Assembly (NCBI GenBank): GCA_964293305.1
Contig: CAXYYO010000023.1
Span: forward strand, 1-50,801
DNA: 50,801 bases
Reading direction: 5' to 3'
Source of the DNA: CALAGJ01 sp964293305
Lineage (GTDB): Bacteria > Bacteroidota > Bacteroidia > Chitinophagales > Chitinophagaceae
Positions 32,542 through 41,104 of this stretch are shown here, piece after piece. The translations under genes and the position numbers were made by a program. The first letter of the stretch is position 1; every line of letters begins with the position of its first letter. Under the pieces are notes generated by a model. It was not told where the DNA came from and made no database searches. It worked only from the letters and a program-made list of their open reading frames with translations.

Positions 32542-33422
32542 TATAAAATGTTCAGTATTTGTTCTTTTGCTTTTTCCAATTCATCCTTCATGAGTACCAC
32601 ACATTTTTGGATATCTGCGTCATAAGCTTTACTTCCTGTTGTATTTATTTCCCGCCCTATTTCCTGCAGTACAAATGACAATTTTTTGCCCTTCCCTTTT
32701 CCATTTCCATTGTCATGCAAAATTTCTTTAAAATATTTACAATGAGCTTTTAGCCTTACTTGCTCTTCGGTAATATCAATTTTTTCGATATAATAAATAA
32801 GTTCTTGCTCAAGCCTGTTCGAATCAAAATTTTCTGCTCCTACTTTTTCATTAAGTATTTTCTCCAAATCTTCTTTTATTCTCGTTACACGTTTTGGCGC
32901 TAAGGCAGCTACTTTTTCTTCAAATTGTTCAATGGCATCAATTCTTTCAAGCAGATCCTTTTCTAGTACGGTGCCCTCGTTTAGCCTATGTGTATTTAAT
33001 AAATCAATTGTCTGTAATAGTTTTACTTTGAAATGTTCCCATTCATCTTCTTTCAACACATCAGACGATGCAGTAATTACCTCAGGGAGTTTTATGAGCG
33101 TAGAAAGAATATTATCAGTTGTTATATTTTCAGTTTTAGCAAAATCTGAAAGTTGATTATAGTAGGCTTTTAATAAACCAGTATTTATGGTAACTGGGCG
33201 TTCAGTACCATTTTGTTTGAGATAAATATTACATTCCACACTACCTCTACCTAATTGTTCATTTATTAGATTTCGTATTTCCATTTCGTGAGGCCGAAGT
33301 AAAGTTGGCAATGATAACCTTAGGTCATATTGTTTTCCGTTAAGACTGCGCAATTCTGTTACAAAAACTTTATCATGTAGGGCAAACTCAATTCTTCCAT
33401 ACCCAGTCATTGAATATAACAT
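32541..33422 (-). CDS. yicC: YicC-family endoribonuclease-like protein
   Basis: 293 residues, full length for the family. N-terminus MLYSMTGYGRIE is the classic YicC start; the C-terminal DUF1732 region contains GKGKKLSFVLQEIGREINTTGSKAYD. YicC relatives have been described as endoribonucleases that act on small RNAs. Its stop codon overlaps the gldH start. Confidence 0.92.
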   Translation of the reverse strand: MLYSMTGYGRIEFALHDKVFVTELRSLNGKQYDLRLSLPTLLRPHEMEIRNLINEQLGRGSVECNIYLKQNGTERPVTINTGLLKAYYNQLSDFAKTENITTDNILSTLIKLPEVITASSDVLKEDEWEHFKVKLLQTIDLLNTHRLNEGTVLEKDLLERIDAIEQFEEKVAALAPKRVTRIKEDLEKILNEKVGAENFDSNRLEQELIYYIEKIDITEEQVRLKAHCKYFKEILHDNGNGKGKGKKLSFVLQEIGREINTTGSKAYDADIQKCVVLMKDELEKAKEQILNIL

Positions 33423-33584
33423 ACAAATCCCATTTTTAATTGGTGCGCAATATCAGCAAAAGATATCATACAATATCGAATAATAAGGTTTTTAGCCTAT
33501 TGCATACATAGATGATTATCCTTATATTCTTTTCTTGAGATGTTACCATTACTAAGTTGCCAATATTAATGGGTATTTTATGGT

Positions 33585-33592
33585 TATTTTTG
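33585..33592 (+). promoter_or_regulatory. Candidate -7 element of the YdeI-like gene
   Basis: TATTTTTG followed by C, 17 bp before ATG 33610. The spacing supports 33610 rather than the in-frame codon at 33580. The nearest TTG (33558-33560) is 24 bp away, rather long. Confidence 0.35.
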
Positions 33593-33609
33593 CTTGTTAC
33601 TTTTTTACG

Positions 33610-34230
33610 ATGAATAAATCTGCAGAAGCATATTTTATAACTGGTTGTATGCGTTGTTCTCTTGGAAATACTTCTGCATGCAAAGTGCTTCAATGGGAAG
33701 AGCCACTTCGATTGCTGAGAAAAATTTTACTGGAATGTGGGCTTACAGAGCAAGCAAAATGGGGTGTACCCACTTATAGTTTTAATCACAAGAATTTATT
33801 TTTGATTAGTGCTTTCAAATCATTTTGTGTACTCAGTTTTTTTAATGGTTCATCGCTTAGCGATATAGAAAATTTACTGGTAAAGCCGGGTGTAAATACT
33901 CAAACTGGCAGGTGGATCAAATTTACAACTGCAAAGCAGGTGGCTGAAAATATATCCACCATTAAAGCATACATTTACGAGTCAATTGATCTCGAAAAAT
34001 CAGGTAGCATAAAGAAGGTGGAATCTACATTACCGGAAATACCAAAAGAATTAGAAATACAGTTTTTAAAAGACCGGAATTTTCTAAAAGCCTTTCAATC
34101 ACTTACACCCGGTAGGCAAAGGGGTTATCTCATTTTTTTTGCTCAACCAAAACAATCCAGAACACGTACTGCACGTATAGAAAAATATAGGGAGAAAATA
34201 TTTGCTGGTATTGGCTTTCACAATAGATAA
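33610..34230 (+). CDS. YdeI/OmpD-associated (DUF1801-like) protein
   Basis: 206 residues from ATG 33610. The N-terminal DUF1801-like half has LRKILLECGLTEQAKWGVPTYSFNHKNLFLI and an extra cysteine-bearing insert (GCMRCSLGNTSACKV); the C-terminal YdeI part contains LTPGRQRGYLIFFAQPKQSRTRTARIEKY. Members are small cytoplasmic proteins with a TATA-box-binding-like fold and no firm function. The four cysteines in and before the insert could bind metal. Divergent from yicC. Confidence 0.8.
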   Translation: MNKSAEAYFITGCMRCSLGNTSACKVLQWEEPLRLLRKILLECGLTEQAKWGVPTYSFNHKNLFLISAFKSFCVLSFFNGSSLSDIENLLVKPGVNTQTGRWIKFTTAKQVAENISTIKAYIYESIDLEKSGSIKKVESTLPEIPKELEIQFLKDRNFLKAFQSLTPGRQRGYLIFFAQPKQSRTRTARIEKYREKIFAGIGFHNR

Positions 34231-34301
34231 GATGTATTAGTGTGCAAATATTTTAAAGTTACAAATTTCAAAATCTGCAATTTTGCATTTCAAGAAAAAA
34301 A

Positions 34302-35219
34302 ATGAAAATACTCATTACGGGTGGTGCTGGTTATATTGGTGCTGAATTGGTAAAGTCGCTTACAAATCAACACCAAGTGGAAGCTATAACCGTTTATGAC
34401 AATTTAAGCCGTGGTAACTATAATTTCTTCCTCGGTGATACATTGCCTTCAGGCAAAATAAAATTTATTAATGGAGAAATTTTAGATAGCAGAAAACTTA
34501 GGAAGGCATTGCAGGATGCAGATGTGGTGTATCATTTTGCTGCAAAGGTTACTACTCCTTTTTCAAATATTGATGGGCATAGTTATGAACAAACGAATCA
34601 TTGGGGTACTGCAGAATTAGTTTATGCTTTGGAGGAAAGTGATGTACAACAAATTATTTTTCTTAGCAGTACCGGAGTTTATGGCACTACAAAAACTGCC
34701 GCTGATGAAAATACCGATCCGCACCCTGACTCTTTTTATGCCATCAGCAAATTGAGAGCAGAGCAACATGTACAGCGTTTGCAAAGCAAAATGAAAACAC
34801 ATATTTTACGTATGGGAAATGTGTATGGCTTTAGCAGAAGTATGCGTTTTGATGCTGTTATCAATAGAATTATGTTTGACGCACATTTTGTGGGTCGTAT
34901 TACTATAAATGGCACGGGACAGCAGCATAGAAGTTTTATACCTATTAATAAGGCGGCGGATTTGTTATCAAAAATTCCATTTACCGATTTACCAAATGGT
35001 ATCTACAATGCGGTGGATAAAACACTCAGTATTTTGGATATTGTAGAAGCAGTAAGAAAACTATATCCAGATTTGGAATCATTTTTCATCAACCAACATT
35101 ATGCTGTACATAATTTGGAAGTAAAAAGAAGTGAATTACTACATCAATATGTCCCCATAGTGGATTCAATTCTTGAAGATGAACTTACTGCTTTTAAAAA
35201 TAAATTTTCTTTTGGGTAG
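34302..35219 (+). CDS. NAD-dependent epimerase/dehydratase
   Basis: 305-residue short-chain sugar-nucleotide epimerase family protein. N-terminal NAD motif GGAGYIG (7-13), catalytic Ser/Thr in LSSTGVYG (about 120-127), YxxxK in SFYAISKLRAEQH. Such enzymes remodel sugar nucleotides for surface glycans. The substrate is not predictable. Single gene. Confidence 0.9.
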   Translation: MKILITGGAGYIGAELVKSLTNQHQVEAITVYDNLSRGNYNFFLGDTLPSGKIKFINGEILDSRKLRKALQDADVVYHFAAKVTTPFSNIDGHSYEQTNHWGTAELVYALEESDVQQIIFLSSTGVYGTTKTAADENTDPHPDSFYAISKLRAEQHVQRLQSKMKTHILRMGNVYGFSRSMRFDAVINRIMFDAHFVGRITINGTGQQHRSFIPINKAADLLSKIPFTDLPNGIYNAVDKTLSILDIVEAVRKLYPDLESFFINQHYAVHNLEVKRSELLHQYVPIVDSILEDELTAFKNKFSFG

Positions 35220-35260
35220 TTGATATTTTTCTCAAAAAAAATCCTTGATTAAGACAATTT

Positions 35261-36274
35261 TTATAACCAACTCTTTGCATTATATACTTTTTGCTCGTTT
35301 ATAGAATTTACGGCATATGTAAAACCGGGTGTTACAGCATATCCACCAAATTCCCCTTGCTTGTTTACAGCAAGAAACCCAACTTGTTTTTCCAAGGCAT
35401 CATCACCCACATTTTTAATTATTCGCCTTATGGCTTCCTTACATGCCTCTTCAGGACTTTTGCCTTGACGCATCATTTCAATAATTGTATGTGAACCACA
35501 TATTTTAACCACCTCCTCTCCCATTCCGGTTGCAGTAGCTGCGCCTACTTCGTTGTCCACAAAAAGACCTGCTCCTATGATTGGTGAATCACCCACCCTA
35601 CCCCTCATTTTATAAGCAAGGCCGCTTGTTGTACAAGCACCACTGGCATTGCCAAAAGAATCTATTGCTATCATACCAATAGTATCATGATTAATCATGG
35701 GCCCAGATTTTTTCCTCTTTTCTTTTATTGTTTCTGCTATGTTATTTACCGAAGTCATAGGGTCATATAAACCAAGTTTTTTCCACTCTTTCCAAGCTGC
35801 TTTACTTTTAGCTGTCAATAAATTTTCTTTTTTTAAACCATTGGCAAGTGCTAATTCCAATGCTCCTTCTCCCACAATTTGAACATGTGGTGTTTTTTCC
35901 ATTACCATCCTTGCTACTAATACTGGGTGCATTATATGTTCAATTGACATTACAGCGCCGCATTGTCCTTTCTCATTCATTACACAACTGTCCAAAGTAA
36001 CCCTACCATCTCTATCCGGCAGACCACCATAACCAACACTTTGATCATCAGGATCAGCCTCTGGCACCTGTACGCCTACCACTACAGCATCTAAAGCGGT
36101 ACCACCTTTGGTAAGTATTTCCCATGCCGCTAAGTTAGCTTTCACATTTGGCTCCCATGTGCTGATAACAATGGGTTTTACCCCTTTTTTAAAAATATTA
36201 TTGTTTGGGTGATAACTGGAAAGACCAATAAAACTTAAAAAAGATTTATTTAGGAATTTTCTGCGGGATGACAT
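35261..36274 (-). CDS. Ntn-hydrolase: N4-(beta-N-acetylglucosaminyl)-L-asparaginase type
   Basis: 337 residues with an N-terminal Tat-like signal (SSRRKFLNKSF). The Ntn nucleophile Thr198 is in NHDTIGMIAID; autoproteolysis before Thr198 would give the two chains. Substrate-loop blocks GRVGDSPIIGAGLFVDN and TATGMGEEVVKICG follow. It probably removes asparagine from GlcNAc-Asn or acts on isoaspartyl peptides in the periplasm. Single gene, convergent with the epimerase. Confidence 0.88.
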   Translation of the reverse strand: MSSRRKFLNKSFLSFIGLSSYHPNNNIFKKGVKPIVISTWEPNVKANLAAWEILTKGGTALDAVVVGVQVPEADPDDQSVGYGGLPDRDGRVTLDSCVMNEKGQCGAVMSIEHIMHPVLVARMVMEKTPHVQIVGEGALELALANGLKKENLLTAKSKAAWKEWKKLGLYDPMTSVNNIAETIKEKRKKSGPMINHDTIGMIAIDSFGNASGACTTSGLAYKMRGRVGDSPIIGAGLFVDNEVGAATATGMGEEVVKICGSHTIIEMMRQGKSPEEACKEAIRRIIKNVGDDALEKQVGFLAVNKQGEFGGYAVTPGFTYAVNSINEQKVYNAKSWL

Positions 36275-36327
36275 AGCAACTTAGTTTAATAAGACAAAGT
36301 AATGAATAATAACAATACAGCTTAAAA

Positions 36328-36738
36328 TCAAATTTTCTTTCTTTCCATAGCAATTCTTTGCATTACTTCTTTGGTGAGGGGTTTAATGATAAAATCAACT
36401 ACAACAGGATATGCTAATGCACGCTTTTCGTCCTCAAAATTGAGAGAAGATGAAAATATGTAAACAACGGGTTTTTCTTTGAGATCAGTTTGCCAGGCAT
36501 TGTACCAATCTAAAAATTCCCATCCCGTCATTATGCCCATCTGTAAATCTAGTAGAATTATTTCGGGCATTTCGTGAGGAAAATATAATGCTCTATCTAT
36601 TATAAACTCTTTTGCCTGTAAACCATTAAAAACAGCATATGTGTGCTTTGAAAAAAAAGCAAGTTTCGCCATTTTTTCCACTATAAAAATAGTAATGACA
36701 TCATCATCTACGACAAGAATATGTTGAAAATAATTCAA
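36328..36738 (-). CDS. Single-domain response regulator
   Basis: 136-residue receiver domain with no output domain: acidic pair VVDDDVITI (10-13), phosphoacceptor Asp64 in LLDLQMG, and the lysine in FIIKPLT. Such receivers act through partner proteins. No kinase is adjacent. Divergent from the nuo operon with a large hairpin between. Confidence 0.88.
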   Translation of the reverse strand: MNYFQHILVVDDDVITIFIVEKMAKLAFFSKHTYAVFNGLQAKEFIIDRALYFPHEMPEIILLDLQMGIMTGWEFLDWYNAWQTDLKEKPVVYIFSSSLNFEDEKRALAYPVVVDFIIKPLTKEVMQRIAMERKKI

Positions 36739-36805
36739 AATAATTCCTTATTATCAGATAAATTAAAACAGAAAAGAGTATAGCACAAACGTATCATTTT
36801 TTATA

Positions 36806-36854
36806 ACTTATTTTTTAATTGTTCAGACTTATCATTAAGAACAATTAAATAAGT
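36806..36854. repeat. Large inverted repeat upstream of nuoA and the response regulator
   Basis: ACTTATTT-TTT-AATTGTTC (36806-36824) pairs with GAACAATTAAATAAGT (36839-36854): 16 bp perfect apart from a 3-base bulge, loop 14 bases. It lies between divergent genes, so it cannot be a normal terminator of either. An operator, a MITE-like palindrome or an RNA-leader fold are possible. Confidence 0.5.
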
Positions 36855-36992
36855 AAACAAATACCGAAAAATTCAAAACACCAAAGCAGTTGTCAATAGC
36901 ATCAACATTAAGTTATTGAAAAAACATTGCACCAAATTTAAGTATTTATATACGCTGCATATTAGTATAATATCTGATGGGTGAAAGAAGAC

Positions 36993-37022
36993 TTTGTTGT
37001 TAGCCACATCCGCCTATTTTTG
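36993..37022 (+). promoter_or_regulatory. Promoter of the nuo operon
   Basis: TTTG (36993-36996), an 18-bp spacer, then TATTTTTG (37015-37022): both Bacteroidota promoter boxes with good spacing, 15 bp before the nuoA ATG. Confidence 0.6.
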
Positions 37023-37037
37023 CGACAAAGTTTTTGA

Positions 37038-37439
37038 ATGAACATAAACCTATTTCTCCTAGACATAGCTACTACTACAACGGCGGCAGATTATGCTCCC
37101 ATAGGTGTACAACTGCTGTTTGCTATTGGATTTGTAGCCACTATGATGATTTTAAGCCACATGTTTGGACCTACACGCAAAACGGCAGACAAACTGGAAA
37201 ATTTTGCCAGTGGAATTGAAAGTCATGGAGATGCTCGGCAACCAATGGCCATAAAATATTTTTTAGTTGCCATCCTATTTGTACTGTTTGATGTAGAAGT
37301 AATTTTCTTTTATCCTTATGCAGTCAACTTTAGAGCTTTGGGTTGGAATGGATTTATTGAAGTATTACTTTTTGTTGGTTTCTTTTTGTGTGGATTTATT
37401 TATATCATCAAAAAAGATGCAATTCGCTGGGAAGATTAA
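37038..37439 (+). CDS. nuoA: NADH-quinone oxidoreductase subunit A
   Basis: 133-residue membrane subunit of complex I with three spans (about 19-41, 73-93, 105-125) and the family block DVEVIFFYPYAV with conserved acidic residues near the quinone tunnel. First gene of the operon, starting just after the promoter. Confidence 0.95.
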   Translation: MNINLFLLDIATTTTAADYAPIGVQLLFAIGFVATMMILSHMFGPTRKTADKLENFASGIESHGDARQPMAIKYFLVAILFVLFDVEVIFFYPYAVNFRALGWNGFIEVLLFVGFFLCGFIYIIKKDAIRWED

Positions 37440-37525
37440 GCCTTAACAAAAATTAAGATTTTTAAACAATGTTCACTACCTATTGTTCTACATCAAAAAT
37501 ATCTAAACACAAATAAATCTGTCTG

Positions 37526-38122
37526 ATGTCCACCACAAGACCGGTTCGATATAATTTAAGTCCAATACCCGCAAATATTCACGACAATATTGCGATATCT
37601 GAAATGCCAGAAGGCTTACAAGGAGATGGTTATTTTGCTACAAACCTTGAAAAAGTTGTTGGCCTTGCCCGCAAGAATTCTATATGGCCTTTACCTTTTG
37701 CTACTTCTTGCTGTGGTATAGAATTTATGGCAACTATGGGTTCGCACTACGACTTAAGTCGCTTCGGAAGCGAAAGACTCGGATTTACGCCACGCCAATG
37801 TGACCTTCTGATGGTAATGGGTACCATAGCAAAAAAAATGGCTCCGGTACTAAAACAAGTTTATATACAGATGGCTGAGCCAAGATGGGTCATTGCTGTG
37901 GGTGCATGCGCATCTTCTGGAGGCATATTTGACACCTATAGTGTGTTACAGGGCATTGATCAAGTTATACCTGTTGATGTATATGTGCCGGGTTGTCCTC
38001 CAAGACCTGAGGCCATCTTAGATGGTTTTATGAGAATTCAAGAATTGGTACACAACGAAAGCCTGAGGCGCAGAAACAGTGAACACTATAAAGCCCTTTT
38101 AAACAGTTATGGCATTCAATAG
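37526..38122 (+). CDS. nuoB: NADH-quinone oxidoreductase subunit B
   Basis: 198 residues; carries iron-sulfur cluster N2, the last carrier before quinone. The ligands are visible in TSCCGIEFMA (tandem Cys), VGACASSGG and VPGCPPRPEA. The DLSRFG and ERLGFTPRQCDLLMVMGT blocks are typical. Separated from nuoA by 86 bp. Confidence 0.96.
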   Translation: MSTTRPVRYNLSPIPANIHDNIAISEMPEGLQGDGYFATNLEKVVGLARKNSIWPLPFATSCCGIEFMATMGSHYDLSRFGSERLGFTPRQCDLLMVMGTIAKKMAPVLKQVYIQMAEPRWVIAVGACASSGGIFDTYSVLQGIDQVIPVDVYVPGCPPRPEAILDGFMRIQELVHNESLRRRNSEHYKALLNSYGIQ

Positions 38123-38155
38123 TTCATTCAATAGCTAAAAATTACCCAATAAAAA

Positions 38156-38662
38156 ATGGCACTTACCAACGATATTGTATTAAATAAATTAAAGGAAAAA
38201 TTTGGCGAAGCCATAGTAAATAATAGTGAGCCTTATGGTATGCTTACTTTTGAATCTGCCAAAGAATTTAACCTAAGAATACTTCAATATTTATTTGAAG
38301 CACCTGAGTTATCTTTTACATTCCTCACAGACCTTACAGCCGTGCATTATCCGGACGATAAGGGCAGAGAATTAGCGGTTGTATATCACCTGCACAATTT
38401 CAAAGAGAATATTAGAATACGCTATAAAGTATTTACAAATATTGAAAAACCTGATGTATTTACAGCAACTAAAATTTTTGCATCTGCAAATTGGCAAGAA
38501 AGAGAAGCTTACGATTTTTTTGGTGTAAATTTTTTGGGCCATCCGGACTTAAGAAGGATTCAAAATGTAGATGAAATGGATTATTTTCCTTTGAGAAAAG
38601 AATATCCATTAGAAGATCAAAGCAGAGTTGATAAAGATGATGAAATGTTTGGAAGAGGGTAA
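38156..38662 (+). CDS. nuoC: NADH-quinone oxidoreductase subunit C
   Basis: 168-residue 30-kDa-type subunit with FTFLTDLTAVHYP and the signature WQEREAYDFFGVNFLGHPDLRRI. It is separate from nuoD, unlike the fused NuoCD of enterobacteria. Confidence 0.95.
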   Translation: MALTNDIVLNKLKEKFGEAIVNNSEPYGMLTFESAKEFNLRILQYLFEAPELSFTFLTDLTAVHYPDDKGRELAVVYHLHNFKENIRIRYKVFTNIEKPDVFTATKIFASANWQEREAYDFFGVNFLGHPDLRRIQNVDEMDYFPLRKEYPLEDQSRVDKDDEMFGRG

Positions 38663-38690
38663 TTTATTTGCCTCTTACAGATAATAATCA

Positions 38691-38733
38691 AGATGTTTAA
38701 AATGAGTTTATACAACAATTTGAAAAAACATCT
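38691..38733 (+). repeat. Weak inverted repeat in the nuoC-nuoD gap
   Basis: AGATGTTT (38691-38698) and AAACATCT (38726-38733) form an 8-bp stem with a 27-base loop in the 130-bp nuoC-nuoD gap. It may be a processing or attenuation site, or chance in AT-rich DNA. Confidence 0.3.
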
Positions 38734-38792
38734 AAAATTTTGAAAAGATAAAGAAGCATAATTTTAAAAAGGAATAAAACGGGAATAAGTAT

Positions 38793-40025
38793 ATGTCCGA
38801 TATTTTGGTACCAAATATAAAATTGCCGGAAGGCTCCATAGAAAAACAAACACAAACCATCAACTTGGGTCCTACACACCCAGCCACACATGGCGTGTTT
38901 CAAAACATTATGGAATTAGACGGTGAAAAAGTGGTGTCTGCAAAACAGACCGTTGGATATATTCACCGGGCATTTGAAAAAATAGCAGAACGAAGACCAC
39001 TCTATCAAATTACACCCTTAACTGACCGTCTTAATTATTGCAGTGCGCCTATTAATAATATGGGATGGCATCTTACTTGCGAAAAATTGCTTGATGTAAA
39101 AACACCAAAACGTGTTGACTATCTCAGAGTAGTTATAATGGAGTTGGCACGTATTGCAGATCATTTAATTTGCAATAGTATTGTAGCTGTGGATACAGGT
39201 GCTATGACTGTTTTCCTTTATGTAATGCAGTACAGGGAGCTTATCTACGAAATATATGAAGAAGTTTGTGGCAGCCGACTTACCACAAATATTGGACGCA
39301 TAGGAGGTTTTGAAAGAAATTTTACCAATACAGCTTTTACAAAATTAGAGAAATTTTTAGATGAATATCCCAAAGTTTTAAAGGAGTTTGAAAACTTATT
39401 GCAGCGCAACCGCATCTTTATGGAAAGAACTATTGGCGGTGGTGCAATAAGTCCAGATAGGGCAATGCAATATGGCATGACAGGACCAAACCTTCGTGCT
39501 TCCGGAGTAGATTATGATGTGAGGATACATGCCCCTTATAGCAGCTATGAAGATTTTGATTTCAAAGTGCCCACAGGTACAACCGGCGACAACTACGACA
39601 GGTGGTTAGTACGAAATGCAGAAATGTGGGAATCATTAAAAATTATTGATCAGGCCTACAAAAAAATCCAAAGTTTTAAAGGTGCAGAGGCAGAAGTATA
39701 TCATGCAGATGTGCCTGCTTATTATCTACCTGAAAAGAAAGATGTTTATACAAAAATGGAAGCTCTTATTTATCATTTCAAAATAATAATGGGTGAAGTA
39801 GAAATGCCAAAAGGAGAAGTGTATAATGCGGTAGAAGGTGCTAATGGAGAATTAGGATTCTATTTAATCAGTGATGGAGGCAGATCTCCTTATAGATTAC
39901 ATTTTAGAAGGCCATGCTTTATATACTATCAGGCTTACGAAGAAATTGTAAAAGGTAGTATGCTGAGTGATGCCGTAGTAACGCTAAGCAGTTTAAACCT
40001 GATAGCAGGTGAAATGGATGGATAA
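38793..40025 (+). CDS. nuoD: NADH-quinone oxidoreductase subunit D
   Basis: 410 residues, the 49-kDa-type subunit that forms the quinone site with NuoB. It contains LGPTHPATHG, GYIHRAFEKIAE, RIGGFERNF and the C-terminal GELGFYLISDGGRSPYR. Related to the large subunit of NiFe hydrogenases but without the metal-binding cysteines. Confidence 0.97.
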   Translation: MSDILVPNIKLPEGSIEKQTQTINLGPTHPATHGVFQNIMELDGEKVVSAKQTVGYIHRAFEKIAERRPLYQITPLTDRLNYCSAPINNMGWHLTCEKLLDVKTPKRVDYLRVVIMELARIADHLICNSIVAVDTGAMTVFLYVMQYRELIYEIYEEVCGSRLTTNIGRIGGFERNFTNTAFTKLEKFLDEYPKVLKEFENLLQRNRIFMERTIGGGAISPDRAMQYGMTGPNLRASGVDYDVRIHAPYSSYEDFDFKVPTGTTGDNYDRWLVRNAEMWESLKIIDQAYKKIQSFKGAEAEVYHADVPAYYLPEKKDVYTKMEALIYHFKIIMGEVEMPKGEVYNAVEGANGELGFYLISDGGRSPYRLHFRRPCFIYYQAYEEIVKGSMLSDAVVTLSSLNLIAGEMDG

Positions 40026-40074
40026 AAAGTATTCCAATTAAAACATATAATATATCGTTCACAATAAAAAAATC

Positions 40075-40578
40075 ATGTCCGTAGCTTTTAATCATACACA
40101 AATAGCAGAATTTAATAGATTGGTATCTAGGTATCCTGCTGAAAGAAAAAAGAGTGCTTTACTACCTGTATTACACCTTGCTCAAGAAAGTTTTGGAGGA
40201 TGGCTGAGTACAGATACTATGGATTATGTAGCAAGCTTATTAGATATTGCCCCCATAGAAGTATATGAGGTAGCCAGTTTTTATAGTATGTATAATCTAA
40301 AACCTGTTGGAAAGTATTTATTTGAAGTTTGTCAAACAGGCCCATGTATGTTAAATGGAAGTGATGATATTATCAATTATATTAAAGAGCGTTTGCAAAT
40401 AGAAGTAGGTCAAACTACAAACGATGGTTTATTTACTTTGAAAACAGTAGAGTGTCTCGGAGCATGTGGCTATGCTCCTATGATGCAGCTGGGCATGCAT
40501 TACAGAGAGCACCTTACAAAACAAAAAGTAGATGCTATTATAGAAGAATGCAGACACACATCAGCTTTGAATAATTAA
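40075..40578 (+). CDS. nuoE: NADH-quinone oxidoreductase subunit E
   Basis: 167 residues with the thioredoxin-like 2Fe-2S fold: ligands in VCQTGPCMLNG and ECLGACGYAPMMQLG. The N-terminal helices include LLPVLHLAQESFGGWLS. Part of the NADH-dehydrogenase module with NuoF and NuoG. Confidence 0.95.
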   Translation: MSVAFNHTQIAEFNRLVSRYPAERKKSALLPVLHLAQESFGGWLSTDTMDYVASLLDIAPIEVYEVASFYSMYNLKPVGKYLFEVCQTGPCMLNGSDDIINYIKERLQIEVGQTTNDGLFTLKTVECLGACGYAPMMQLGMHYREHLTKQKVDAIIEECRHTSALNN

Positions 40579-40605
40579 ACGATAAATCGTATTTCCTTCG
40601 GAAAT
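40579..40605 (+). promoter_or_regulatory. Hairpins over the start of the inserted gene
   Basis: ACGAT-AA-ATCGT (40579-40590), then ATTTCC-TTC-GGAAAT (40591-40605), the second enclosing the first two bases of the ATG at 40604 and the GGAAA ribosome site. It could limit translation of this gene relative to nuoE and nuoF. Confidence 0.4.
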
Positions 40606-41017
40606 GAAAAAGTTCTTTATCATATTAATTGTTTGTTTCCATGGCATATTCAATGCAAGTAGTCAGACAATAGCTTCTTTAGAAAAAAGAGTGAAAGATT
40701 TTCATATTGCTCTGGTTCAAGATAAGAATATTGGAAGCTATTTGCATGACAGTTTGAGCTATGGTCATAGCAACGGATGGATACAGGTTAAGGCTGAATT
40801 AATACAGGATACTACAAACAAAATTTCATATTACTCCTTTACGGAGGATAGTATGCAAATTGTACATAGCAATAAATTTTTTTATGCCAGGTTTAATGCC
40901 ACTGTTGATGCATCACTAAATGGCAATCGAATGGTTTTTAAGTTGCGTGTATTAGAGGTTTGGATGAAGCAATCGGGAAATTGGTTATTGTTTGCCCGTC
41001 AGGCAATAAAAAAATGA
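40604..41017 (+). CDS. Exported NTF2-like (DUF4440/SnoaL) protein inside the nuo operon
   Basis: 137 residues: signal peptide MKKFFIILIVCFHGIFNASSQ, then an NTF2-like cone fold (SLEKRVKDFHIALVQDKN, SYGHSNGWIQVKAELIQD, VWMKQSGNWLLFARQAIKK). It is not a complex I subunit and is exported, so it should reach the periplasm, away from the NADH module its neighbours encode. Such small proteins bind small ligands or act as hydrolases; the role is unknown. The gene has a hairpin over its start and another after its stop. Confidence 0.8.
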   Translation: MKKFFIILIVCFHGIFNASSQTIASLEKRVKDFHIALVQDKNIGSYLHDSLSYGHSNGWIQVKAELIQDTTNKISYYSFTEDSMQIVHSNKFFYARFNATVDASLNGNRMVFKLRVLEVWMKQSGNWLLFARQAIKK

Positions 41018-41026
41018 ATTATAATC

Positions 41027-41049
41027 ATTGTTTTATGCATTAAAACAAT
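41027..41049 (+). terminator. Hairpin after the inserted gene
   Basis: ATTGTTTTA-TGCAT-TAAAACAAT, a perfect 9-bp AT-rich stem 9 bp after the stop codon. No T-run follows, so it may act as an RNA-processing or stability element rather than a full terminator, since nuoF lies downstream. Confidence 0.4.
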
Positions 41050-41104
41050 AGAGCAATTAAATAGAGTGGCTATTCACTTTGGAAAAGTATAAAGCCGTAT
41101 AGAT

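Noticed and set aside
33466..33693. 75-codon minus-strand frame
   Set aside because: Overlaps the start of the YdeI-like gene and has no supporting features.
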